From Chloroflexota bacterium (GTDB lineage: Bacteria; Chloroflexota; Anaerolineae; Anaerolineales; Villigracilaceae), in assembly GCA_016866215.1 (NCBI GenBank), contig VGNE01000012.1, forward strand, positions 1 to 64,000: 64,000 bases of DNA, read 5' to 3'. Below the pieces are notes generated by a model. It was not told the origin of the DNA and did no database searches. It saw nothing but the letters and a program-made list of their open reading frames with translations. Position numbers and translations under genes: made by a program. Every line of letters begins with the position of its first letter. The first letter of the stretch is position 1. This document shows, one piece after another, positions 7,675 to 15,677 of this stretch.

Positions 7675-10212
7675 ATGGCAGGAAAGCCGTCCAAAAAAAC
7701 GGAGAGGGGAAAGCCAGACGTTCAAGCCGAGTTGACCAAACTGAACGCCGCGCTGAAAAAAGCGCGGCAGACCGCAAAGCGCGCCAACGCCGAGATCGCC
7801 GAAGCGCTCGAAAGGCAAAATGCCACCAATGAGATACTGCACGCCATTGCCGCCTCGCCCACCGACCTCCAGCCCGTGTTGAACGTCATCGTCGAGAATG
7901 CGCGCCGCTTGTGCAACGCCAGCATGTCCGAGGTCTATCGCGCCGATGGGATGATGGTCTACAGCGTGGCGACGAGCGATATTTCGGAGGATGTTCTGGA
8001 AACCGCGCGGGAGGTGTCGAGCCAGTCCTATCCCGCGCCGCTGAACTGGGACAGCACGTTGTCTTCGCGCGCCATCCTGAGCCGCGAAATTGTTCACATC
8101 CCCGACATGGAACACGCGCCCGACCTGCCCGAAATCACGCGCCGTTACGTGCAGGCGAAGATCCTCAACAGCGTCCTCCAGGTTCCCATGATGCGCGAAG
8201 GCGAAGCCATCGGCGCGATCGGCATTGGCAAACGCGACCCCGCGCCCTTCACCGACAAACAAATCGCGCTGATGCACACCTTCGCTTCGCAAGCCGTGAT
8301 CGCCATCGAAAACGCGCGGCTGTTCAACGAATTACAGCAAAGCAACGCCGAGATCACCGAATCGCTCGAATACCAGACCGCCATCAGCGAAATCCTGCGC
8401 GTGATCGCCGCCTCGCCCACCGACATCCAGCCAGTGCTGGACGCCATCTCGGAGAACGCGCTCAAATTGTGCGGCGCGAACTTCAGCGCGGTCTACAACT
8501 ACGACGGCAAAATGCTCGACATGACCGCGCTCAGGAATTTCACCCCGCAAGCCACGGAGGAGATTCAGCGCGAATACCCGCGCCCGCTGACGCGCGACGG
8601 CGGTTACTCGGCGCGTTCCATCCTCGAGAAAAAAGTCATCCACGTCACCGACGCGTTGAACGATCCCGACATCCCCGAAGCCACGCGCCCCCTCGTCGCT
8701 TCGCTCGGATTCCGAAGCGGACTGTGGGTTCCCATGCTGCGCGAAGGCAACGCCATCGGCGCGTTCTGCGTGGCGCGTCCCGAAGCAGGCGCGTTCGACG
8801 AAAAGAAAATCAAACTGCTCCAGACCTTCGCGGATCAAGCCACCATCGCCATCGAAAACGTGCGTCTCTTCACTGAGACCCAGCGCCTGCTCAAAGAGAC
8901 CGAACAGCGCGCCGCCGAATTGCAGATCATCAACAGCGTGCAGGATGGACTCGCCTCCAAACTGGATGTGCAGGCGATCTACGACCTCGTCGGCGACAAG
9001 ATCCGCGACATTTTCCACGCGACGGGAACAGCCATTCAATTGTTCGACCATGAAAGCGAATGTCAGGATACGCCATATTGCTTTTTGAAGAAGCGCTTCA
9101 TCATTGAACGTCATGCGTATTCGGAACTTTCAAAACTGATGATAGATTCCCCCCAGCCCAGAATTTACCGCAACGTGGAAGAGTACCGCGCGTTGGGCGG
9201 GCAGGTACTTGAAACGGGCGAGGAATTCAAGTCGGGAATGAACGTACCGTTGATGGTCGGAAAAGAGATCAAGGGCATGATCCATATCGCCAACCTCGAC
9301 AAAGAAAACGCCTACGGCGACTCCGACCTGCGCCTGCTGACGACCCTTGCCAACTCGATGAGCGTCGCCCTCGAAAACGCCCGCCTCTTCGACGAGACCC
9401 AGCGCCTCTTCAATGAAGCCCAGGAATCCCGCGCCGCCGCCGAACATGCCAACCAGGCAAAGAGCGCCTTCCTCGCCAACATGAGTCACGAACTGCGCAC
9501 GCCGCTCAACGCCATCATGGGCTTCACGCGCATCGTCCGCAGAAAAGGCGAAGACGTCCTGCCCGAAAAACAAATCGAAAACCTCGACAAGGTTCTGGAC
9601 AGTTCCGAGCATCTCCTCCACCTCATCAACACCGTCCTCGACATCGCCAAGATCGAAGCGGGTCGCATGGACGTGCAAGCTGCGGACTTCAACGCCAACG
9701 CGCTCTTGGGTCTGTGCGCCAACACCGCCGCCCCGCTCGTCAAACCTTCCGTACGCCTTGTCAAACAAACCGACGACCTCGGCATCGTCCACTCCGACCA
9801 GGACAAGATCAAACAGATCATCCTCAACCTGCTCAGCAACGCCGCAAAGTTCACGGCGGACGGCGAGATCGCCCTCAAAGCCCGCAAAGAAAACGAAACA
9901 CTCATCGTGGACGTTTGCGACACGGGCATCGGCATCGCCGAAAAAGCGCTAGGCAAAGTCTTCGACGAATTCCAGCAAGCCGACACCAGCACCACGCGTC
10001 AATACGGCGGCACGGGCTTGGGACTCACCATCAGCCGCGACCTCGCCCGTCTGCTCGGCGGAGACCTGACCGCCCAAAGCGAATACGGCAAAGGCTCGAC
10101 GTTCACCCTTGCCGTCCCAACTCGATACGAACCCAAACCCGCCTCCCCTTCGGACCTCGCGCCTGATTCCGCGCCCCCAGCCGAATCTCACCCCGAAGCG
10201 GAGTCCAATTAA
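7675..10212 (+). CDS. Soluble hybrid-type sensor histidine kinase with three GAF domains
   Basis: About 845 residues, starting at ATG 7675 (the track uses GTG 7669). A short coiled coil (about 15-50) is followed by GAF1 (about 50-210), GAF2 (about 230-390) and GAF3 (about 410-570). Linker helices lead to HisKA with the phospho-acceptor in NMSHELRTPLNAIMGF (His about 605). The ATPase domain shows the N box NLLSNAAKF, the G1 box DTGIGIAEK and the G2 box GGTGLGL. GAF1 and GAF2 are clearly similar to each other (AASPTDLQPVL and AASPTDIQPVL), a sign of internal duplication. No membrane segment or receiver domain is present, so it is cytoplasmic and probably signals to the response regulator just downstream. 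Confidence 0.9.
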   Translation: MAGKPSKKTERGKPDVQAELTKLNAALKKARQTAKRANAEIAEALERQNATNEILHAIAASPTDLQPVLNVIVENARRLCNASMSEVYRADGMMVYSVATSDISEDVLETAREVSSQSYPAPLNWDSTLSSRAILSREIVHIPDMEHAPDLPEITRRYVQAKILNSVLQVPMMREGEAIGAIGIGKRDPAPFTDKQIALMHTFASQAVIAIENARLFNELQQSNAEITESLEYQTAISEILRVIAASPTDIQPVLDAISENALKLCGANFSAVYNYDGKMLDMTALRNFTPQATEEIQREYPRPLTRDGGYSARSILEKKVIHVTDALNDPDIPEATRPLVASLGFRSGLWVPMLREGNAIGAFCVARPEAGAFDEKKIKLLQTFADQATIAIENVRLFTETQRLLKETEQRAAELQIINSVQDGLASKLDVQAIYDLVGDKIRDIFHATGTAIQLFDHESECQDTPYCFLKKRFIIERHAYSELSKLMIDSPQPRIYRNVEEYRALGGQVLETGEEFKSGMNVPLMVGKEIKGMIHIANLDKENAYGDSDLRLLTTLANSMSVALENARLFDETQRLFNEAQESRAAAEHANQAKSAFLANMSHELRTPLNAIMGFTRIVRRKGEDVLPEKQIENLDKVLDSSEHLLHLINTVLDIAKIEAGRMDVQAADFNANALLGLCANTAAPLVKPSVRLVKQTDDLGIVHSDQDKIKQIILNLLSNAAKFTADGEIALKARKENETLIVDVCDTGIGIAEKALGKVFDEFQQADTSTTRQYGGTGLGLTISRDLARLLGGDLTAQSEYGKGSTFTLAVPTRYEPKPASPSDLAPDSAPPAESHPEAESN

Positions 10213-10312
10213 CAGTACCGCAACATTCATGTTGCCCCGACAGCGCAAGATAAATCTTGCGGTACTGCAACATTTATGTTGCCCCGCATCGCAAGATGAA
10301 TCTTGCGGTACA
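10213..10312. repeat. Tandem palindromic repeat, two units
   Basis: GTACCGCAACATTCATGTTGC is followed by CGCAAGATAAATCTTGCG and then the pair repeats with small changes (GCAACATTTATGTTGC, CGCAAGATGAATCTTGCG). Each half is a hairpin with a 4-6 base loop, and the unit is about 48 bases long. The repeat fills the whole spacer between the kinase and the response regulator. Confidence 0.7.
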
Positions 10313-10326
10313 AAACTGGAGCGCCC

Positions 10327-10689
10327 ATGAAAACCATCCTCATCGTCGAAGACACCGACCTCAACATAGACCTGCTCGTCCAACTGCTGGAAGACGACTA
10401 CCGCCTGCTCATCGCAAAGGACGGGGGGCAGGGCATCGCGATGGCGCTCGAACACAAACCCGACCTCATCCTCATGGACATCTCCCTGCCCGTCATGGAC
10501 GGCTACGAAGCCGCCCGCCAGATCCGACAAACGCTCCCTGACATCCCCATTATCGGACTCTCCGCGCACGCCATGGAAAGTCACATGCTGAAGGCGCGCG
10601 AGTCGGGCTGTGACGACTACCTCACCAAACCGCTCGATGAGACCCTGCTCTTCGCCGCTCTCGAAAAATATTTGGGCGCCGATGCGTAA
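10327..10689 (+). CDS. Single-domain response regulator (CheY-like)
   Basis: 120 residues from ATG 10327; the track's TTG start lies inside the repeat. The receiver domain is complete: acidic pair in IVEDTDLN, phospho-acceptor Asp in LMDISLPVMDGYEAA (about residue 53), Thr/Ser switch in IIGLSAHAM, and Lys in YLTKPLDE. It has no output domain. Placement right after the triple-GAF kinase suggests it is that kinase's receiver, detached from a once-hybrid protein. Confidence 0.85.
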   Translation: MKTILIVEDTDLNIDLLVQLLEDDYRLLIAKDGGQGIAMALEHKPDLILMDISLPVMDGYEAARQIRQTLPDIPIIGLSAHAMESHMLKARESGCDDYLTKPLDETLLFAALEKYLGADA

Positions 10690-10772
10690 TGTGCGCTCTC
10701 TAGCGCACATGGCGACGTAAGAGAACGTCGCCTACGCACCGACGCGCAATTGGCGTTCTCTAACGCCAGGAA
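10690..10772. repeat. Three short hairpins with a conserved TCTCTA-type loop
   Basis: GTGCGCTCTCTAGCGCAC, GGCGACGTAAGAGAACGTCGCC and TGGCGTTCTCTAACGCCA lie in a row. The stems differ in sequence but stay perfectly paired, while the loop keeps TCTCTA or its complement AAGAGA. This compensatory pattern suggests that structure, not sequence, is kept. Confidence 0.6.
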
Positions 10773-10780
10773 AAACCTCC

Positions 10781-11956
10781 ATGAACAACCCTCCCCGCAT
10801 CCTGATCGTGGACGACGAACCCTACAACGTGGATTACCTCCAGCAGGAACTCTCCGACCACAACTTTGATCTGATCGCCGTCTTCGACGGAAAGGAAGCG
10901 CTCGAAAAGATCCGCGCATCCTCCCCCGACCTCATCCTGCTCGACATCATGATGCCCGTCATGGACGGATTCGCCGTGTTGGCGCAAATTAAGGCTGACG
11001 CCGCGACGCGCGACATTCCCGTCATCGTCATCTCCGCCAACGACGACCTGAAAAGCGTGGTGCGAGGGATCGAAATAGGCGCGGACGACTACCTGCCCAA
11101 ACCCTTCGAGCCGACCATCCTGCACGCGCGCATTTCCTCCAGCCTCGAACGCAAACGCCTGCGCGACCAGGAACAACTCTATCTAAAAAGTTTGGAACGC
11201 GAATTGGAGATCGGGCGCGAAATCCAGCAGGGATTCCTGCCCGCCGAGTTGCCGCGCGCCGAAGGCTGGGAAATCGCCGCATACTTCAAGGCGGCGCGCG
11301 AAGTGGCGGGCGATTTCTACGACGCATTCAACCTGCCCGATGGGAGGCTCGCTCTCGTCATTGCGGACGTGTGCGGCAAGGGCGTGGGCGCGGCATTATT
11401 TATGACATTGTTCCGCAGCCTGATCCGCGCCGCCGCGACCGCCGATTATTTTACGCGCGAGACCGACGCGCAGGAACCCGTCGCGGCGCGGCTGGAGCGT
11501 TCCATCTCGCTCGCCAACGATTACATCGCCAAAACCCACAATGAGGCGGGCATGTTCGCCACCGTCTTCTTCGGGATTCTCGACCCGAAAAGCGGACTGC
11601 TGACCTACGTCAACGCGGGACACGAACCGCCCGTGATCGTGAGAGCGGGTGGCGCGCAGGAGAGACTGCCACGGACAGGTCTCGCGGTTGGTCTGATGGC
11701 GGGTTTCAAGTTCGCGCAAAAAAACTACCAGCTCGAGAAAGGCGACCTGTTCTTCACCTTCACCGACGGCGCGCCCGAATGTAAAAACCCACGCGAAGAA
11801 TTTTTCGAACGCGGACGTTTGCTAGCCCTGCTTGATCCCAAAACGGAATCGGTTGAGACCCTGCTCCGCGAAATCGAAACACGCTTGCGCGAACACATCG
11901 CCGATGCGGAGCAGTTCGACGATATCACGATTCTCGCGGCGAGGCGATTAATATGA
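10781..11956 (+). CDS. Response regulator with PP2C-type (SpoIIE/RsbU) serine phosphatase output
   Basis: 391 residues. The N-terminal receiver (about 1-125) has DDEPYN, the acceptor Asp in LLDIMMPVMDGF and Lys in YLPKPFEP. A coiled linker with the RELEIGREIQQGFLP signature leads to the PP2C domain (about 160-390). Metal-binding Asp residues are seen in GDFYDAF, VIADVCGKG and FTDGAPE. This class dephosphorylates STAS anti-sigma antagonists, so the STAS protein at 6977 is the natural substrate. The anti-sigma kinase that would complete the switch is missing from the window. Confidence 0.9.
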   Translation: MNNPPRILIVDDEPYNVDYLQQELSDHNFDLIAVFDGKEALEKIRASSPDLILLDIMMPVMDGFAVLAQIKADAATRDIPVIVISANDDLKSVVRGIEIGADDYLPKPFEPTILHARISSSLERKRLRDQEQLYLKSLERELEIGREIQQGFLPAELPRAEGWEIAAYFKAAREVAGDFYDAFNLPDGRLALVIADVCGKGVGAALFMTLFRSLIRAAATADYFTRETDAQEPVAARLERSISLANDYIAKTHNEAGMFATVFFGILDPKSGLLTYVNAGHEPPVIVRAGGAQERLPRTGLAVGLMAGFKFAQKNYQLEKGDLFFTFTDGAPECKNPREEFFERGRLLALLDPKTESVETLLREIETRLREHIADAEQFDDITILAARRLI

Positions 11957-12072
11957 AGCAGATCCCCTGCCTGAGCAAACATCCGCGTCAGTGAACAAGG
12001 AGGCGCCCGAAAAAATTCCATCCCTTTCTTTCATAATGGGTTGATCGGCGATTGCTGGTTTCCCCAACGCGC

Positions 12073-12633
12073 TTAATCCTGCTGCCCGCGCATTTGTCGA
12101 AATTCACGGATCAATGTGCTGTCTGCCAGGGCTTCCTCGAATTGGGCAAGCCAATCTTCGATGTAGGCATCGTCCAACGCCTCGCCCTGCTTTTGAATCA
12201 CGGACTCGACGTCGGCGCGATCTTTGGTGCGCGTCGAGAGCATTTTATAGACGACCAGGTCTTCAGCCGTGCAAACGCGAATGGTTTTGCCATTGAAAAG
12301 AGTCACAGCGCGCGCCCGTTCGATGGCGGTTTCATCGAAAATCGTATCCGCCAGCAGCACGTCAATTCGGACGCCATTCGAATCGCGAAAAAACGCCAAA
12401 CCGAGATGACGAAAGGAATCGTCGGGATTGCCGTCGAGAGGAGTGAAAGCCCGAAGAACGGCAAGGAGGCGGGCGCGGTCTTCGCGGTGGATCAAAACCT
12501 TCATGTCAATATCGCGGGTGAGGCGTGGTTCTCCCCATACGCCAACGGCAATCCCACCAATCGCCATGGTGGGGATACCCTCTTTTTCCAGCAGGTTCTG
12601 GAATGCGATGACGGCGTCAATCAGTTCGTTCAT
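12073..12633 (-). CDS. Nucleotidyltransferase-fold protein (possible toxin/AbiEii-like)
   Basis: 186 residues. The N-terminal motif GGIAVGVWGEPRLTRDIDMK is the GG...G..R.T.DID signature of the minimal nucleotidyltransferase superfamily, with the third acidic residue in VRIDVLLAD. Helical C-terminal half. The start overlaps the small upstream gene by 17 bases, so the two are translationally coupled on the minus strand. In similar pairs the nucleotidyltransferase is a toxin or an antitoxin-like modifier. Without a recognised HEPN or AbiEi partner the role stays open. Confidence 0.65.
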   Translation of the reverse strand: MNELIDAVIAFQNLLEKEGIPTMAIGGIAVGVWGEPRLTRDIDMKVLIHREDRARLLAVLRAFTPLDGNPDDSFRHLGLAFFRDSNGVRIDVLLADTIFDETAIERARAVTLFNGKTIRVCTAEDLVVYKMLSTRTKDRADVESVIQKQGEALDDAYIEDWLAQFEEALADSTLIREFRQMRGQQD

Positions 12634-12853
12634 GGTCTCGGTGGTTATTCAGTCTGGCGAGACGCGCCTGTAATTGGATCAGCGCCTGGTTGCGTTGATT
12701 TCGATAGATTGATTCGGTTTCATGAAGCCAGGGCGCGAATTCAGCCAGCAACGCGAAAAATTGGCGCGCGCCCTCCTGCGGCGATATGGAGCGCAACAGA
12801 CGTGTCTCCTCGGCGCGGATGGCATCCCAATTGGCAACGGAAAGTTTGAGCAT
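12617..12853 (-). CDS. Small helical partner of the nucleotidyltransferase
   Basis: 78 residues starting at ATG 12853, chosen because AAAGGATTT lies upstream; the track's longer start has an unlikely Arg-rich head. The sequence is mostly amphipathic helix with many Arg, Glu and Leu residues (EETRLLRSISPQEGARQF). No known domain is recognised. Overlap with the next gene suggests fixed co-translation, as in toxin-antitoxin or regulator-effector pairs. Confidence 0.55.
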   Translation of the reverse strand: MLKLSVANWDAIRAEETRLLRSISPQEGARQFFALLAEFAPWLHETESIYRNQRNQALIQLQARLARLNNHRDHERTD

Positions 12854-12973
12854 TGAATTTGGAAATCCTTTCAGATGTTCAAGATGATTATACATCACCC
12901 GCGACGTATGCGCTGTTGCCAAACGCCCACGAAATTGACAACGCCTGTGGAAACGACGCGACAGGATGGCTGT

Positions 12974-13768
12974 ATGAATCAAATCCAAGCCATTGAAGAA
13001 AACGCCCTGACCTACTACAAAGGCATCGCCCGTCTTTTGGATGGCGACTTCATCGAAACTGACGAGATCGCCTGGTTCACTACGGGACGGCGGAGTCTGT
13101 ATCGCTTCAACGGCGTCGTCCGCACAACGACACGTCCCGAAAAATTAGGCGAACTCGCCGAACCCATCCTCGAAACGTTCCTCTCGAAACATCTTCCGTT
13201 TTTCTGGGCGGACTTTCCCGATGGCGGCACGCCTGGATTGGGCGATTACCTGAACTCAAAAAACGTTCGCTGGGAAAACTTCAAAGGAATGCCCTGCATG
13301 TCGCGCGGACTGGACGATCTGCCCGAAATATCGCTTCCAAAAGAAGTTGAGATTGCACGCGTTCAATCTGAGCAAGATCGAGCGGACTGGCTGGATGTCC
13401 TCATGGAAGGCTTCGAAGAACCCGAACCAAGCCGCCCCGATTTTCAGCAAATTCTTGCCAACTCGCTTACCGAATCCAAGCCCGTCTTCGAACACTTCCT
13501 TGCGCGCTGGCAGGGCGAGCCGTGCGCCGTCTCGACCTTGCTCCACGCGGATCACGGCGCGGGAATTTACCACGTCACGACATTGCCGCGTTATCGCGGT
13601 CACGGTCTCGGCAAAGCCCTCACCCTCGCCGCCATGCAGTACGCGCGCCAATCGGGACACAAGCAATCCGTTTTGTTCGCCACGCCATCGGGCTTTCCGA
13701 TTTACAAACAACTTGGGTTTGAAACTGTCACTACTGCTGATGGTTATGTTTGGAATCCAAATGAATGA
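12974..13768 (+). CDS. GNAT-family N-acetyltransferase
   Basis: 264 residues from ATG 12974 (the track's start at 12875 reads through the divergent promoter region). The C-terminal GNAT core (about 125-260) has the acetyl-CoA binding loop in LPRYRGHGLGKALTLAAM and the late strand in GFPIYKQLGFETV. The N-terminal half is a degenerate GNAT-like region. Substrate unknown. Its stop overlaps the start of the methyltransferase by eight bases. Confidence 0.75.
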   Translation: MNQIQAIEENALTYYKGIARLLDGDFIETDEIAWFTTGRRSLYRFNGVVRTTTRPEKLGELAEPILETFLSKHLPFFWADFPDGGTPGLGDYLNSKNVRWENFKGMPCMSRGLDDLPEISLPKEVEIARVQSEQDRADWLDVLMEGFEEPEPSRPDFQQILANSLTESKPVFEHFLARWQGEPCAVSTLLHADHGAGIYHVTTLPRYRGHGLGKALTLAAMQYARQSGHKQSVLFATPSGFPIYKQLGFETVTTADGYVWNPNE

Positions 13769-14723
13769 TCTCCCCAACCCCGACCTGATCTACGATCTCT
13801 TCGGCGGCATCTTCAAACCGCAGTTCATCCGCATCGCCCTCCTGCTCGACGTGTTCACGCCGCTCGCGCGTCCCTCCACCGCGGAGCAAGTCGCGCAAGC
13901 CTGCCGCGCCGATTCGACGGGCATCCAAACCCTGCTCGATTATTTCGTCGCTGCGCAAATTCTCGAAAAACACGGTGACCGCTACTCCCTCACCCTCACC
14001 GCCGAGACCTTCCTCGTGCGCGGGCGCAAAGCCTACGCGGGCGACATGCTCCTCGATTACACCGATCCCAAAATGTACGACAGCATTTTGGAATCCATTT
14101 GCACAGGACAGCCGCGCTCGCTGAATGAAAACTTCGTTCAGGACGCGTGGCTCGAAAGTTACAGCCAGACGCGCATCCCCAACAGTTTGGAGATGTGGAA
14201 AGCGGCGGGAGTTCGACCCGAAGATAAAAAACCGCTTCGCCTCCTCGACCTCGCTTCGGGTTGCGCCATCAAAAGTTTTGCCCTCGCCCAAGCCTCGCCC
14301 AACCTCCGCGTCACCTGCCTCGACTCTGCTGACGTGCTGGACGTTGCCCGCGACCTCGCCGCGCGCATGGACATTACCTCCAGCGTGACCCTCCTCCCCG
14401 CCGACCTCTTCACCGCCGACCTCGGCGACTCTCTCTTTGACCTGGCGCTGGTCGGGCAAATCACGCATTACCTCACCCCCGCGCAAAACCGCGACCTCCT
14501 CCGCCGCATCCACGCCGCGCTGACCGACTCGGGAACGCTCGTCATTGACTGCCCCATGTCGAAAGAGACTCACACAGAATCCTCCGCCTTCCTCAACCTC
14601 TTCCTCTGGTCGAACGGCGGCGGGACGGCGCACTCGTTTGAATCGTATCGCGTTTGGTTGAAAGAAGTTGGCTTCCAATCCGTCACTCAACTCAGCGAAC
14701 GCTGGCTGAAAGCGGAAAAGTAA
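13761..14723 (+). CDS. Class I SAM-dependent O-methyltransferase with N-terminal winged helix
   Basis: 320 residues from ATG 13761, which lies inside the end of the GNAT gene. The N-terminal dimerisation winged helix (about 10-90) is typical of the plant-type/hydroxyneurosporene O-methyltransferase group. The SAM site is LRLLDLASGCAIKSFALA (about 160), with the acidic ribose contact in LRVTCLDSADVL. Late strands are FDLALVGQITHYL and GTLVIDCPM. Small-molecule substrate unknown. A diverged copy of its C-terminal 115 residues is found as a remnant at 21359-21718. Confidence 0.8.
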   Translation: MNDLPNPDLIYDLFGGIFKPQFIRIALLLDVFTPLARPSTAEQVAQACRADSTGIQTLLDYFVAAQILEKHGDRYSLTLTAETFLVRGRKAYAGDMLLDYTDPKMYDSILESICTGQPRSLNENFVQDAWLESYSQTRIPNSLEMWKAAGVRPEDKKPLRLLDLASGCAIKSFALAQASPNLRVTCLDSADVLDVARDLAARMDITSSVTLLPADLFTADLGDSLFDLALVGQITHYLTPAQNRDLLRRIHAALTDSGTLVIDCPMSKETHTESSAFLNLFLWSNGGGTAHSFESYRVWLKEVGFQSVTQLSERWLKAEK

Positions 14724-14737
14724 TGGGCTTGTATTGC

Positions 14738-15355
14738 TTACGCTTTTCGGCACACCAACTCCCCCTTGCCGATGGGGACAATCAGCGCGTCAACTCGTTC
14801 ATCGCTCAACGCCCGTTCCAGCATTGTCTGTAACGCTTCGCGGTGATTGATGGCATTATCCGCCACGAGCAGACCGCCTTTGACCAGGCGCGGAATCACC
14901 ATCTCGTATATCTCGCTGTACACTTCCTTCTCCGCGTCGAGAAAACAAAACGCGATTTCATCGAATTTTTCGATGTGCTTGCGAGCGTCGTCGGCGATGA
15001 GTTCGACTACATGATCCACGCCCGCGGAGCGAAAGGTCTCGCGGGCGAGTTCAACTTTTTCGGGCAGGACTTCGAAAGTGGTCAGGCGCCGACCCGTCGC
15101 TTGCGCGGCTAACGCCAGCCAGAGAGTCGAATAGCCCGCGCTCGTCCCCACTTCGACGATGTCGCCTGCGGGCGCGTTTGCCAACAACAGGGCAAGGAAT
15201 TTCCCCGTCTCGGGCGGGATCTGGCGAAGTCTCTGCATACGCGGCGTGCCGTCGTCACGATCCTGCGCGTCGCGGGTTTCGAGATATTTCATCCGCGCGA
15301 GCATGGCGGGTGGGATGGAATGGAACATGGGGCGAATTTCTTTCGATAATCGCAT
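14738..15355 (-). CDS. O-methyltransferase (YrrM/caffeoyl-CoA-type class I)
   Basis: 205 residues from ATG 15355, preferred over the track's start, which lies in a repeat. The SAM site is [20 protein letters not shown] (about 70-90), followed by [29 protein letters not shown] and LLVADNAI fit the metal-binding Asp positions of this family. It converges with the methyltransferase gene on the plus strand, 14 bases apart. Substrate unknown; catechol-type phenols are common for the family. Confidence 0.8.
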   Translation of the reverse strand: MRLSKEIRPMFHSIPPAMLARMKYLETRDAQDRDDGTPRMQRLRQIPPETGKFLALLLANAPAGDIVEVGTSAGYSTLWLALAAQATGRRLTTFEVLPEKVELARETFRSAGVDHVVELIADDARKHIEKFDEIAFCFLDAEKEVYSEIYEMVIPRLVKGGLLVADNAINHREALQTMLERALSDERVDALIVPIGKGELVCRKA

Positions 15356-15424
15356 AGTTGGCGTTCTCAAACGCCAACGGGATTGTAGGGGCGCGTGAGA
15401 GAACGCGCCCCTACGCAACGTCGC
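15356..15424. repeat. Hairpin repeats with TTCTCAAA/GAGAGAA loops
   Basis: TTGGCGTTCTCAAACGCCAA and GGGGCGCGTGAGAGAACGCGCCCC follow each other. They are of the same type as the hairpins at 7546 and 10690. They fill the spacer upstream of the methyltransferase gene and downstream of the Cys-rich protein. Confidence 0.6.
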
Positions 15425-15428
15425 ATGA

Positions 15429-15677
15429 TTAATACGATTCGGATTCTATTTCATCCTCTGCGCCGCAGCAATCGCCGCCGCAGCCTTCGCTTCCACAGCC
15501 GCAGCCCGCGGATGAAGCCTGCGCTCCTTCCGCGTCGCAACAGTCATTCGATGCGTTCGCGCCGCAACAATCGCCCGACTGTCCTGCGGGCGCGCCGCAG
15601 CAATCGGATTTGACCGTGGGCAGTCCCACCGACTTCTTGATCAATTTGACGAACAGGTTTTCATTTTGCGTGGACAT
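15429..15677 (-). CDS. Cysteine-rich small protein with CCGA repeats
   Basis: 82 residues from ATG 15677 (AAGGAG seven bases upstream). After a short basic head ([17 protein letters not shown]) come four Cys-Cys pairs ([31 protein letters not shown]) and a [11 protein letters not shown] knot, with an acidic tail. The composition suggests a soft-metal or metalloid binder. It lies downstream of an ArsP-like permease and an M28 peptidase on the same strand, overlapping the peptidase end by 17 bases. A role in arsenic, copper or mercury handling is plausible but unproven. Confidence 0.65.
   Translation of the reverse strand: MSTQNENLFVKLIKKSVGLPTVKSDCCGAPAGQSGDCCGANASNDCCDAEGAQASSAGCGCGSEGCGGDCCGAEDEIESESY

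Noticed and set aside
10213-10312. A small CRISPR array
   Set aside because: Only two units, each made of adjoining palindromes with no spacers of constant length between them, and no cas genes.
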